Assembly (NCBI RefSeq): GCF_004342005.1
Contig: NZ_SMBX01000008.1
Location: forward strand, 104,482 to 168,481
Direction: 5' to 3'
DNA: 64,000 nucleotides
DNA from: Paracandidimonas soli
GTDB taxonomy: Bacteria; Pseudomonadota; Gammaproteobacteria; Burkholderiales; Burkholderiaceae_B
Below, piece by piece: positions 47,849 through 56,794 of this stretch. The translations under genes were made by a program, and so were the position numbers. The notes below the pieces were generated by a model. That model was not told where the DNA came from, did no database searches, and was given only the letters and a program-made list of their open reading frames with translations. Each line of letters opens with the position of its first letter. Within the stretch, counting starts at the first letter, position 1.

Positions 47849-48353
47849 GGGTAGGCGTTCGGGCCATTCCGCGAAAGGCGCCGGCCACCGCTGCCAGGCG
47901 ACCGGACCCAGAGCCATTTCTTCATCGGTGAGCAGGCAGGCATTGAAGCGCGCATGCAGCGCGTTCTCGTCCATGTCCATGCCGATCAGCACGAGTTCCT
48001 GGCGCGCGTCGCCGACATGCTCGTCCCATCTGGAGCGAATCAGGCGAATGGCTTCCGGGTCTTCGGGCCAGGCGGCTCACTTCGACCAGCAGGTCTTCGC
48101 GCAGCGTACAGCAGATACAGCCGTTGCTCATTTCCACCAGCTTTTCGTCGGTACGGGAAAGTTCGGCGCCTCCCTCGCGAACCAGGGCGGCATCGATGTT
48201 GACTTCGGACATGTCGTTGACGATGACCGCCACGCGCTGTCCTTCTCGATTGTTGAGGATGTGATTGAGCAGCGTGGTTTTGCCCGCGCCGAGAAAGCCG
48301 GAGAGAACGGTGACGGGCAGTCGCGGATCAGTTGAATGAGTGTCTGTGTTCAT
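47840..48353 (-). pseudogene. COG0523 (CobW/ZigA-type) metal-chaperone GTPase, central part deleted
   Basis: The N-terminal 95 residues are normal: Walker [16 protein letters not shown], the G2/G3 region and the metal-binding [21 protein letters not shown]. Then, shifted by one base, the C-terminal block appears ([35 protein letters not shown]) and the stop at 47840. About 200 residues in between, including the G4/G5 loops, are gone. The family passes Zn or other metals to client enzymes under zinc limitation. A Zur-like box lies upstream, so the promoter remains while the gene is dead. Confidence 0.8.
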
Positions 48354-48388
48354 TGCTTGTGGCCGATATCGATTTTTGCTGATTATAG

Positions 48389-48402
48389 TATGTTATAACA
48401 TA
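48389..48402. promoter_or_regulatory. Zur-type operator
   Basis: TATGTTATAACATA is a perfect 14-base palindrome containing the GTTATA/TATAAC core of proteobacterial Zur boxes, in AT-rich DNA 36 bases before the COG0523 start. COG0523 GTPases are classic Zur targets. Confidence 0.7.
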
Positions 48403-48497
48403 ACAAATATAGAGTGCTGAGAAGCTCAGACGTGGAAGAGAAATCAGTGCAGATCGCGTACGCTGCAGGACCGCCATTGCATGATTGACGCCATGAT

Positions 48498-48535
48498 GAA
48501 AAAAAAGCAGAACCCGATGTTTCAAAGGGTTCTGC
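48498..48535 (-). terminator. rho-independent terminator (minus strand)
   Basis: GCAGAACCC and GGGTTCTGC (9 bp perfect) around an 11-base loop; on the minus strand the stem is followed by a run of eight T. It serves the small gene at 48640-48924, whose stop is about 105 bases away. Confidence 0.85.
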
Positions 48536-48639
48536 CTTCACTGTCTCAACGTATTGCGCGCACCTGATCCGGCGCGGCTACCTTCAGATAATCATGCTGG
48601 TGGCGCAAGGGCCTTTCTGTTGTTGGCGGCCAGTGCCCA

Positions 48640-48924
48640 TCAGGCGCTCATGCGGGAAACGGGTGGAGGTTCTTCCGTGTCGGTCAGCCACGCCTGGCCG
48701 CGTTGGCAGTGTGCCAATCGTTCCAGTTCCGCCTGGCCTGATTCAGTCAATAGCGCTATGTCGACGGCTGTCCGATCGGGCGCCGAGATGGTGACTTGAG
48801 GTACGCACAACACCAATCCCCTGGCATGCAGTTTGCGAAAGATGTTTTGCTTCTTGTGCCAAGGCACCTGGCGAAGGCGAACCTGTTTCAATACATCGTG
48901 TACCTGCCCATTCAATAGAGTCAT
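48640..48924 (-). CDS. hypothetical protein, 94 residues
   Basis: Starts at the ATG at 48924 (an in-frame ATG at 48945 would add 7 residues). The first 40 residues are basic and helical (QVHDVLKQVRLRQVPWHKKQ, then KLHARGLVLC), then VTISAPDRTAVDIALLTESGQAELERL. The second half reads like a winged-helix C-terminal end, so a small DNA-binding role is possible. A strong minus-strand terminator downstream supports a real transcript. No family recognised. Confidence 0.5.
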   Translation of the reverse strand: MTLLNGQVHDVLKQVRLRQVPWHKKQNIFRKLHARGLVLCVPQVTISAPDRTAVDIALLTESGQAELERLAHCQRGQAWLTDTEEPPPVSRMSA

Positions 48925-49046
48925 GCTATTTACCCTGTTGTCCATCGTGCTGTTGGAACTGCGGTGAGAGTAGCCCTCATAAGGGGAACAAGCCGTATTC
49001 ATTATATGTCGCAACGCGCTGAGCTGTTTGCGATCGGGACAGGAGG

Positions 49047-49505
49047 TCAATTCAGCGGCCTGCTTGCGCCAAGCATCAGTCGATCCAGGGCATTGGCAAA
49101 CGCACGCCGGTCGGCCTGGCTGAAAGCGGAGGGGCCGCCCGTATCGATGCCGGCGCTGCGCAGTTCTTCCATCATGTCCCGCAGCGACAAGCGCTCGCGT
49201 ATCGTATCGGCGGTATAGCGTTCGCCCCGGGGGCTGAGCACCAGTGCGCTCTTGTCGAGCACTTGGGCAGCCAGGGGAATGTCTCCGGTAATGACCAGGT
49301 CGCCGGCAGACACGTGCTGGACGATATGGTCGTCTGCCACATCGAAACCGCGCGGCACCTGAACTGCGCGGATCAGAGGTGATGGCGGCGTGCGCAGCAT
49401 CTGATTGGCTACCAGTGTCAAGGGCCGCTGCCATCGCTGCGCAGCCCGATACAGGATGTCCTTGATCACGGCGGGGCAGGCGTCGGCGTCAACCCATATA
49501 TGCAT
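49047..49505 (-). CDS. UPF0178/YaiI family protein (DUF188, PIN-like)
   Basis: 152 residues from the ATG at 49505, with AAGGA upstream. Diagnostic stretches: [21 protein letters not shown] at the start, [22 protein letters not shown], and [18 protein letters not shown]. The acidic residues match a PIN-like nuclease fold. The function is unknown but the family is widespread. The 5' end lies next to the integrase remnant, marking the right edge of the core genome in this window. Confidence 0.9.
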   Translation of the reverse strand: MHIWVDADACPAVIKDILYRAAQRWQRPLTLVANQMLRTPPSPLIRAVQVPRGFDVADDHIVQHVSAGDLVITGDIPLAAQVLDKSALVLSPRGERYTADTIRERLSLRDMMEELRSAGIDTGGPSAFSQADRRAFANALDRLMLGASRPLN

Positions 49506-49633
49506 GACATCAGTCCTTCAGTGGTGTTTCCCGATTCGCTTTCCGGGCTTGCCATGGGCAGTTTAACCTGCGGGATGGCTAAACCCGCCGTGTCTGTTCT
49601 CTGTTCCAGCCTCGATGATAGCGATGACCTGTC

Positions 49634-49888
49634 ACGGGTTTCCTTGGGGTCAGAGCCGTTCGCCCTTTGACTGTTGGCCTCATATGCCTTGGCTCGTGCC
49701 TGAGCGAGTGTGACTTCTGGGTATGGCCCCAGCCCAAGTTTGATGCGTTTGCCGTCTTTGGTGTAGCGATAGATCCAAACCTTGCCAGTGTCTCGAACGC
49801 GCAGGTACAGATTGTCCCCGTCGTTGAGCATGTATTCCTTCAGGGCCGGCTTGGCCGCTCTGATCTGAGTTTCATTGAGTAAGCCCAC
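49634..49888 (-). pseudogene. N-terminal fragment of a P4-type tyrosine integrase
   Basis: About 85 residues of the arm-binding DUF4102 domain: MGLLNETQIRAAKPA, then DGDNLYLRVRDTGKVWIYRY and LGLGPYPEVTLAQARAKA. After that the frame continues to 49466 with unrelated sequence. The core-binding and catalytic domains (R..HRH..Y) are missing. It is the first sign of island-type DNA in this window. Confidence 0.8.
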
Positions 49889-50244
49889 AACTGGCCCCCC
49901 AGAGTTCGTTTTTCACGAATCTATTGTGGGGTACCACCTGGGGGGCCGGCAAACTCCGGATGTAGCGACGCGCAGTGAGACGTCCTGGGCAGCGATTTGC
50001 GCCTAAGACATTGATTTTTTTGAGATTTGGGAGGTTTTGAACCGTGCTGGAACAGCAAGATGGTGGCCTTGGGCGGAACCTCATTGGCAGCTACTACGCC
50101 TTTGTTCATGCGGGTTTGAAATTCTCAAGTCGCTGTTACGCCAACTGGCAACGCTCAACGGCAGAAGAGCCGCCACAAGAGTTGCAGCAGGCGCCGGTAC
50201 GCGAGGTCGGGATGGCAGAGATCAGCTGACCGCGGGGGTAGGAG
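49889..50244. other. 356 bp without a recognised gene
   Basis: Short open frames exist on both strands, but none resembles a known protein. The composition is mixed and the region joins an integrase fragment to an NADH dehydrogenase fragment, so it is probably scrambled island or insertion-sequence debris. Confidence 0.35.
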
Positions 50245-50792
50245 AAGCAAACATTCCGTCGCAGGCCGACGATGTACTTCATATTGCCATCGTCGGGGGT
50301 GGGGCGACTGGCGTTGAGTTGGCGGCCGAACTCGTCGAAGCACTCGCGAGCCTGGTTTATTACGGCATCGACGAGCTGCAGCCAGGACGCGATGTGCAGA
50401 TTACCCTGATCGAAGGGGACGACCGCATTCTTTCTGCGCTGCCGGAAAAGCAGTCGATCAAGGCGCAGAAACTGCTACACGAGAGAGGCATCACAGTGAA
50501 GACTTCAGTGCGCGTGGCGGATGTCCGGGCAGACTACCTCACCGATGCTGAAGGCCGTCCTTATCCCGCCGAATTTTGTGTATGGGCCGCAGGCATCGAA
50601 GCACCGGAGATCCTCTCAGAGTTGGGTCTGCGCACGAACGCACGCCACCAGATTGTCGTAGATGCACAATTGCGGTCAAGCGATCCGCATATTCTTGCAT
50701 TCGGCGACTGTGCAGAGGCTCCCTGGCATGGCGAAAATCGACCGCTCCCGGCGAAGGCCCAAGTCGCAAGCCAGCAAGCCTCCTCTATTTAA
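50245..50792 (+). pseudogene. internal fragment of type II NADH dehydrogenase
   Basis: About 175 residues of the middle of Ndh: the second dinucleotide fold (HIAIVGGGATGVELAAEL), ITLIEGDDRILSALPEK, VWAAGIEAPEILSELG and the FAD segment ILAFGDCAEAP, ending at KAQVASQQAS then stop. The N-terminal FAD-binding third and the C-terminal membrane-anchoring third are absent. The 3' end is cut exactly where the IS3-type remnant begins, so an insertion and deletion probably broke it. Confidence 0.75.
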
Positions 50793-51111
50793 GGCGTAGA
50801 CCGTAACTACGAACCAGCGCTGTGTAACTGTGACTCGTAAAAACGAGGCCATGGTCCGACCTCAGCAAGAATGGCTCGGAAACGCGGCCAAGCGTGCCGA
50901 AGCGGGCGATCAAGGCATGTTCCAGAGCGCTGCCAGGCCCTTGAGCTGGAAGATGCGCTGTACCGTGTTCTTCTTCATACCCAGCCGCCTTCGTGAGCTT
51001 GTAGTACACCTTGCGCCGCTTGGCCGTCCAGCGTTTGATGTCTTCGTCCATCTTCAAACTCATGTGATTTCCTTAATTATCACTAGAGCAGGTTTTCACT
51101 GGGTCGTTACA
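50785..51111 (-). mobile_element. IS3-family remnant (orfA start fused to an orfB piece)
   Basis: The minus strand starts with MSLKMDEDIKRWTAKRRK, the usual N-terminus of an IS3-type OrfA, then continues into LIARFGTLGRVSEPFLLRSD, HGLVFTSHSYTALVRSYGL, part of the OrfB DDE domain around its second Asp. The intervening part of orfA and orfB is deleted, and the end is lost at the NADH dehydrogenase fragment. The outer end is probably TGTAACGACCC near 51111. Confidence 0.7.
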
Positions 51112-51156
51112 AATGGGCACGCCTATCGGGATGACCTGCACGTCGTCTGCCACCAT

Positions 51157-53493
51157 CTATTTGCCGAACATTGATCCGCCCTGCATGAAGGCTTCCAGGC
51201 TTGGGATCTGTAGCATATCGCCCAGGCCGCTAGGGCGGCTCAGGAAGTCGAGCAGATGGTTGTCGACGTCTTCCTGGGTAGAGGTAATGTTGATGTGCCC
51301 GGAAACCTCGGCATATTCGCGGGGATGCTCGGCGGTGCCGGGAACCAGCTCCAGGTCGCCTTTGTATACCTGGAATGAAAACGTACCAAAAAGATGTTGG
51401 TACGATGCTTCGCCCAGGTGAAACTCGCCGTCTTCGCAGTCTTGCATATTGGTCGTGCAACGCAGCCAATCGGGCTCGGTGTTGTCGTAATCTTGCATTG
51501 CGCTCTGGAACTGTTCAGATATGCGTTGCAATTCGTCCACGCTCATGGTTTGCATGGCGGAAAAATCAAGCCGGCTGGCGAAATCGGCGGCGGTAGTCAT
51601 GGCGTCTACCTGGCTTTTGGGGGTGATGTTGACGGAGTAGTTATCAGGCGGAACCCGCTGTGGAGCCGGCTCGCCCGGCACGGTAAGCACAAGCAGCACA
51701 TCGCATGTGCCGGCGGCATTGCGCCCGTTAAGCTTCACCATAATCTGGGAATCTGTTTCCAGGCGCACTTCAGCGGCGGCACGCGCCACCTTGCGTTCAA
51801 CATCCGATGCCTCCACGCTGGCGTCGAAGCTGTTTTCGAAACGCCGGCGGTGCCTTTGTATGCGTTCCAACTCGGCCTGGCTGTACTTCTGGGCCTGCAT
51901 TTCGGCTCGGTCAAGGTCGTCTTCGATATTTTTAAGGCCTTGCGGCAGCATGCGTTCCAGTTGGCTGGCGACGCCCTCGGGTGTCATGAAAGCGTACGTG
52001 GCGCGGGCGTCGTCATCGCCGAAGCAGCTCCATTTCGGGTCGGGGCCGGTAATGGCAAAGCCGGGCGGTATGGCTCCGGGCAGTGAGCCTGAAGAGGTGT
52101 CTTCGCCGTAAAACCCTTCCACTTCCACCTTCAGGCTAAATTCCGCCGGCGCGGTGTCAACCGCATTACGTGCCACATTGGCGACTCGCACCAAGTACTC
52201 GATGCCCCCGTCGGCATCAAGCAGGTGGGGATGGATGCGGCGCAATTGGCTGTAGGGCGTGGCGGAGTCTTCGGGACGGCTCACAAGCCTATGATCCACG
52301 ATCAGGTGCAAGGCGTCCTTCATGGCAGGGTCGGAAGAATCCAGCGAGAAGCGCACGGTGTAGTGTGCGTCCGAAGCAATCACCGGCGGGGTCTGCACGC
52401 GTATGCGCCACGCGCGCGTTGCAACAGGTTCGATGTGGCTCAGGTCATCGCTGTGGAATTCATAAACGGCGGGCGTCTCCAGGGCCACGTTTTCGACGTG
52501 CTCGAAGAACTTGTCGTCATCCAGGTATTGCGCCACAAATTGTGGATACAAGGCATACAGCCCGCCATGGTAGGGGCGCAGTGCGTCCATCTTGGCCGCC
52601 GCGTACTTCAGGCCAAGATCCACCATCGCCAGCCCGGAATCTGTCCAGGAGCCTTCTTGCGAGAAAACATGATGAAGATAGCTGGTGCGGCGGGTGTCCA
52701 GAGGGTTGGGGCTGCCGAGCATGTTGCCTACGGCATACCAGAAGTACCAGGTGCCATATGAGCATTGCCAGGCGTAAGGCGCCACGCCTGCAGGCAAGAC
52801 GACGCTCTGTTCCTCCGACAGCCGCGGCCAATGCAGTGGCTGGTCGAATGTGCGCGCCCAGCGGATATGCGAGGGGCCATGAAATGGATGGTTAAGGTGC
52901 TGCCGGTTCTGTCGTTCCAGGTATTGAATTTGTACTGCCGAGGCCGTGCCTTCGGTAAGCCAGTTGTTAGCTCGTTCGCCAGGGTCGCAGTCGTGTAGTT
53001 TTTTCATGTTGGCCCCGTCGGCCCATGAGCGATAGGAAGGATAGGCCCGTTGAACACCGTGAAACAGCTCGTGCACGGCAGCCGCCTGATAAATGTGTTC
53101 GTTGGGTGTCTGGGGATCGAGCAAACTTTCGTGACTAGAAAGCCTCATCTTGCCGGCCGAGGAATGAGCGGATACCGGGTTGGAAGAGTCGGGGCGCAGG
53201 TACGCCAGATAGCGCTCGTTATCTTTGAATGAGAATTTCCCGCGCTCGTTGATCTGATACGGTGCCGGGAAAGACATGGACTGGAACCAGGAGCTGGCGC
53301 TTTGCAGCGTGAGGCGGTGTTCTTCTGCAATGGTCGCGCGCGTGCCTGTGGGAGCCGTACCCCCCTTTTCAGGCTTTTCGGTGATGACCCAATTGATAGT
53401 GGGCCATTTGGCGTGAACAGGCTTTGCCGTAGCAAGCAGCAACCCCACCATGAGCAAGGCGTGGGCCATCAGTAAGCGTCGGGTTGGGTTCAT
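51157..53493 (-). CDS. secreted HExxH (gluzincin-like) putative metallopeptidase
   Basis: 778 residues with a signal peptide (about 1-28, VHA-KW cleavage). A zinc-peptidase core is visible: H141-E-L-F-H145 in AAVHELFHGVQRAY, and E181 in NNWLTEGTASA, 36 residues later, which fits a gluzincin third ligand. The rest contains beta-rich domains (about 370-520) and a charged helical stretch (about 560-630). I know of no characterised homologue. It is the last gene of a five-gene run with two lipoproteins, a secreted protein and a membrane protein, so it may process envelope proteins. It could also be an inactive relative. Confidence 0.65.
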   Translation of the reverse strand: MNPTRRLLMAHALLMVGLLLATAKPVHAKWPTINWVITEKPEKGGTAPTGTRATIAEEHRLTLQSASSWFQSMSFPAPYQINERGKFSFKDNERYLAYLRPDSSNPVSAHSSAGKMRLSSHESLLDPQTPNEHIYQAAAVHELFHGVQRAYPSYRSWADGANMKKLHDCDPGERANNWLTEGTASAVQIQYLERQNRQHLNHPFHGPSHIRWARTFDQPLHWPRLSEEQSVVLPAGVAPYAWQCSYGTWYFWYAVGNMLGSPNPLDTRRTSYLHHVFSQEGSWTDSGLAMVDLGLKYAAAKMDALRPYHGGLYALYPQFVAQYLDDDKFFEHVENVALETPAVYEFHSDDLSHIEPVATRAWRIRVQTPPVIASDAHYTVRFSLDSSDPAMKDALHLIVDHRLVSRPEDSATPYSQLRRIHPHLLDADGGIEYLVRVANVARNAVDTAPAEFSLKVEVEGFYGEDTSSGSLPGAIPPGFAITGPDPKWSCFGDDDARATYAFMTPEGVASQLERMLPQGLKNIEDDLDRAEMQAQKYSQAELERIQRHRRRFENSFDASVEASDVERKVARAAAEVRLETDSQIMVKLNGRNAAGTCDVLLVLTVPGEPAPQRVPPDNYSVNITPKSQVDAMTTAADFASRLDFSAMQTMSVDELQRISEQFQSAMQDYDNTEPDWLRCTTNMQDCEDGEFHLGEASYQHLFGTFSFQVYKGDLELVPGTAEHPREYAEVSGHINITSTQEDVDNHLLDFLSRPSGLGDMLQIPSLEAFMQGGSMFGK

Positions 53494-53508
53494 GGAAGCT
53501 GCCCAATA

Positions 53509-54129
53509 CTAAGGTGAATAACGATACAGTTGCTGCTCAAGATAGTGCAGATCGTTCCGCGCACGCGACAGACGGTTATCCAGGTGTCGAATTTTCTGGC
53601 GCAGCTCGTGGCGTTTGTTTTTGTCTTTTTCTTTATTAAGGTCGCGCTCGGCGCGCTGTAGGTCGCGATAAAGCCTGTCGACGTTCTGTTGCGCTTCGTA
53701 GGCCCGGTAGCCGCGCTGATGGTTGGCCAGAAATTGGCGTTCCAGGTGCATGGGGCAGACGTTGCGATAACTTCTTCCCTGGCGGCCTTCGTAGACGGCA
53801 TTGGCCGGCGTGCAGTATTCAAGCAGCCCCTGGTTTCTGCCTGCATGGTATTGCTGGGCATTGGGGGTTACGCCCACTTTGGCGCAGGCTTCGCGGTGGT
53901 CTTCAAGCAGGCTTGCCGTGTGGCCGGCGCGTCCGTCGCGGTAGCCTTGGTCAAGCCAGTTGGCGCTTAGGCATTCTTTTTCGGACATGCTGGCGCAGGC
54001 GGAAAGCAGCAGGGCTGCAGCACCGACTAAGGCCGGGCGGATCAAGCCAGCGCTGATGGAAACCAGGCGGGTTGCCGCAGCGCGGGCCGAATCAATGCTT
54101 GGGCGCACGGACGTTGAAGTTGGCTTCAT
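53509..54129 (-). CDS. DUF2799-type lipoprotein
   Basis: 206 residues from the ATG at 54129; an ATG at 54174 is possible. A long N-terminal leader ends in the lipobox LLLSAC-AS, followed by CLSANWLDQGYRDGRAGH, the DUF2799 signature, and YHAGRNQGLLEYC. The C-terminal third is a long charged coiled coil (LYRDLQRAERDLNKEKDK and on). It is probably anchored to the outer membrane facing the periplasm. It overlaps the end of the preceding gene and lies 15 bases before the metallopeptidase gene. Confidence 0.7.
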   Translation of the reverse strand: MKPTSTSVRPSIDSARAAATRLVSISAGLIRPALVGAAALLLSACASMSEKECLSANWLDQGYRDGRAGHTASLLEDHREACAKVGVTPNAQQYHAGRNQGLLEYCTPANAVYEGRQGRSYRNVCPMHLERQFLANHQRGYRAYEAQQNVDRLYRDLQRAERDLNKEKDKNKRHELRQKIRHLDNRLSRARNDLHYLEQQLYRYSP

Positions 54130-54664
54130 AGTTAAGTGTCGGGCCGGAGCCGTTTTTGTTTTTGGCGGGAGCAAGAGCGCCCTTGGCCTTGCCTACAACG
54201 TGAAGCACATCGCCTTCGAGCGTGGCTGATTCAATTTCAAGCGTGCCGGAAGCGTGCTGGTAGTCGCCGGCCTGGCGGCCTTCTTTGATGGTGTAGATTA
54301 CCTCGAAGGGCGTGGCATCCAGCAAGCTGTAGTCTTTTTCGTCGAGCGAAAAGGTTATCTTCAATTGCGGTGCCGACGGGTCGGGTTCGACCGTGGGCCG
54401 CGCAGTGATTGACAGCATAATGCCCTTGGGCGCCATGTTGATGCCGCCCAGCATCATGGGAGGGAAGGTGCGCCAGTTGGCGGTATGCACCAGCCTGCCG
54501 GGTTGTCCGGGCACGGTGTTGGAGGTGGAATGATACTTAGCTTGCTTGCCGTCGATGGCAAGCTCTATGGTGCCGGTGGATTCGTATTGAGGAAGCTCTT
54601 GTGCCCCCGCTGCGCCTGTGGCCGACAGCAGGACAGCGGTACAGGCGGCTAATAGTTTTTTCAT
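54092..54664 (-). CDS. secreted protein of unknown function
   Basis: 190 residues from the ATG at 54664. Signal peptide 1-20 (AGA-QE cleavage). The mature part is beta-rich with ESTGTIELAIDGKQAKYHST and TLEIESATLEGDVLHVVG, a pattern like small periplasmic beta-sandwich proteins. No Cys in the mature part and no catalytic motif. It is the third gene in the run of envelope genes; function unknown. Confidence 0.65.
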   Translation of the reverse strand: MKKLLAACTAVLLSATGAAGAQELPQYESTGTIELAIDGKQAKYHSTSNTVPGQPGRLVHTANWRTFPPMMLGGINMAPKGIMLSITARPTVEPDPSAPQLKITFSLDEKDYSLLDATPFEVIYTIKEGRQAGDYQHASGTLEIESATLEGDVLHVVGKAKGALAPAKNKNGSGPTLNYEANFNVRAPKH

Positions 54665-54734
54665 GAGTTCACCAGGAATATTCATGTTGTGTAGGCAAAG
54701 GCGGTTTGTGCCGGTAAAAGGTGGCTCGAAGTTG

Positions 54735-55685
54735 TTAACGCCGAGGCACAAGCAGCGTTGAAAAATTGGGCGGTGTTTGTTCCGCCTCGAAGCGTTGCGT
54801 CCAGATTTCGGACACGCTTGAATCAAGAACCACCGATTGCCTGGCCAGGCCCATGACAGCAGCTTGTTGGCCATCGGTGTTGGAAGAAATTACAAACTGG
54901 AAGGCGGGCTGGCCCGGTTGGTAGGGCAAAGGGTCCATGCCCTGGCCGGCGATGCTGCTCCAGAGCTCTTCCATGACGCGTGCCGGTTGCGCCACGCCCC
55001 AGTTGCTGCGTGCTGCGTACAGGGCGGGCCCAAGCTGGGGTGGCGGAACGGCTTGCCAGCCCCTTTCGGGACCGGTGGGGTCGGCCAGGACCAGGCACGA
55101 TACGCCAAGGCAATCGTCGGCCTGTGCCTGGGCGTCAGGTATTTCGACGCGGCCTGCGTGCGTCAGCGCAGCCTGAAACCCCATGACGGGAGCCATGACA
55201 AAGCGCCAGCTGACATGCGGCCCCACTCCGAACTCTTGCGGGTCGGCCAAGTGGTTTGCCGGTGTCGATGCCTGCAGGTCGGCACGACGGGCCGGGCCAA
55301 GGTTGTAGCGCCGAACCTCGACATGGTCTTGCTGCGCCTCGGGTACGTCGGGCGACACGTTCATGCTGTACTCGATGCGATACCGGACATGGGGCAGAGG
55401 CGCTTCGTAAGCGTGCACCAACAGCACAGCACGGGTAAGTGCGTCGAGCCCGGCGTCTGGAAGGCCGATGGCCGAATGCGCCGCGGTGGCATTGGGAAAA
55501 GTGGCTGCCGTGTAGTATCTGCTGTCGGCCAGATTATCGGCGTCGAGCTGGGTGTGGTTGGCCGCTTGAACGAATTCGTTTCCCATGGCGTCAAGCTGCG
55601 CCATGGCCTGCTGCAGGGGGTTGCCGGCTACCTGTGAGCATGCCGATAGCAGGGTGAAGGCGCCAAGCCAATGTAATGTCTTCAT
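54735..55685 (-). CDS. lipoprotein of unknown function
   Basis: 316 residues. A short signal sequence ends in LLSAC-SQ, a good lipobox. The body has no recognised domain; it contains two Cys close together (DDCLGVSCLVL) that could form a disulfide. Its start overlaps the stop of the membrane protein gene (ATGA), so the two are translationally coupled. Probably an envelope component of the same system. Confidence 0.65.
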   Translation of the reverse strand: MKTLHWLGAFTLLSACSQVAGNPLQQAMAQLDAMGNEFVQAANHTQLDADNLADSRYYTAATFPNATAAHSAIGLPDAGLDALTRAVLLVHAYEAPLPHVRYRIEYSMNVSPDVPEAQQDHVEVRRYNLGPARRADLQASTPANHLADPQEFGVGPHVSWRFVMAPVMGFQAALTHAGRVEIPDAQAQADDCLGVSCLVLADPTGPERGWQAVPPPQLGPALYAARSNWGVAQPARVMEELWSSIAGQGMDPLPYQPGQPAFQFVISSNTDGQQAAVMGLARQSVVLDSSVSEIWTQRFEAEQTPPNFSTLLVPRR

Positions 55686-56689
55686 GACTGGTTGCCTTGC
55701 GTTTGTGCGGCGCCATTGGCCGGGCCCGCGTCAGCCGAAGGCTGTCGAACCCAGCTTGCGGCTTTTTCTTTTAGCTGCGCGAACTTGCCCGAGGCGGTTT
55801 CAAGCCGGGCTTCCCATTCCGGGTCGGGGCTTTGGCCGTCGATGGCCTGGAAGTAGGCTTGCAGCAGGCACGCAACGGCGAAGGGCTCGAGTATGGCTGC
55901 CTTGAGCGCCCATGCCAGGATCAGCGCAAATACGATGCCGGCTGCGGTTCCGGCGCCCGGCATGAACCACGCCAGGGCGGTGGCCGGCGCCACTAGCAAT
56001 ATAAAAATGACTACCGACAAGCCATAGGTAATTAACGCGAGCCAGGCCGCATTGCGCAGCATGCCCGTTGCGTTCTGGCCATACAGTACCAATGCCGTGC
56101 GGGCCGAAGCCCAGGGGTTCAGGCTTTGTGTGTGAATGGCGTAGGCAAGAATGACTTCATCTACCAGGCCCACGGCCAAACGAAGAAATGCGCGTACAAG
56201 ACGCATGAATTGCTGCACGCCGGCGATGGGAAGAAGGCCGGCCAGGCCCTGCACAAGGCCGGTGACGGCGTTGATGACGCCCTTGACGGTCTGGTCGATA
56301 AGGAACAATACATTGGCTTGGCCAAAGCGGTTTTTAACTTCGGCCGTGGCGAGCTGGATCTGGGATCTGCCTTGGGGAATGGTTTGGCCCTGCAGCAGCT
56401 TGACCATGACGGCGATATGGCCTGCCTTGACCATGTACAGAATGTATTCGCGTAAAAAATACAGAATGCCCGCAGTCAGGCCAAAGCCTGCAGCCCCGCC
56501 CCAGAAGGCGGCGCCGGCCTGAAACGACTCGTCTCCCAGGCCGCCGATGCCCCAGCCCACGCCGGCGCCGATGCCTGTCATCAGCACATAAGCCAGCGCA
56601 ATGCCGAAATACACGGCGCAGCGCAAGGCGATGAACGGCAGGGTTTGCATCATTAGCGATATTGATCGCCCGATATTGAAGCTCCACAT
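55682..56689 (-). CDS. multi-pass inner-membrane protein of unknown function
   Basis: 335 residues with about six hydrophobic segments, many Gly/Ala (GIGAGVGWGIGGLGD), and a soluble C-terminal tail of about 60 residues. An amphipathic stretch, QIQLATAEVKNRFGQANVLF, lies between helices. It is first in the run of five envelope genes and about 105 bases downstream of the response-regulator gene, with no terminator seen between. It may be the membrane platform of the system. No family recognised. Confidence 0.65.
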   Translation of the reverse strand: MWSFNIGRSISLMMQTLPFIALRCAVYFGIALAYVLMTGIGAGVGWGIGGLGDESFQAGAAFWGGAAGFGLTAGILYFLREYILYMVKAGHIAVMVKLLQGQTIPQGRSQIQLATAEVKNRFGQANVLFLIDQTVKGVINAVTGLVQGLAGLLPIAGVQQFMRLVRAFLRLAVGLVDEVILAYAIHTQSLNPWASARTALVLYGQNATGMLRNAAWLALITYGLSVVIFILLVAPATALAWFMPGAGTAAGIVFALILAWALKAAILEPFAVACLLQAYFQAIDGQSPDPEWEARLETASGKFAQLKEKAASWVRQPSADAGPANGAAQTQGNQS

Positions 56690-56794
56690 AGCGGCCTCGT
56701 GTTTGTGCGCCGGTTGGCGCTGATTGGGGTTCGTCGGTCATCGTATCCAAGCCTTTACCAAAAGAAACCGTACGAACGAACGGGGAGCATCCGT

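Noticed and set aside
51394..52086. 230-codon plus-strand frame
   Set aside because: Antisense to the HExxH protein gene; His/Val/Gly-rich without a domain.
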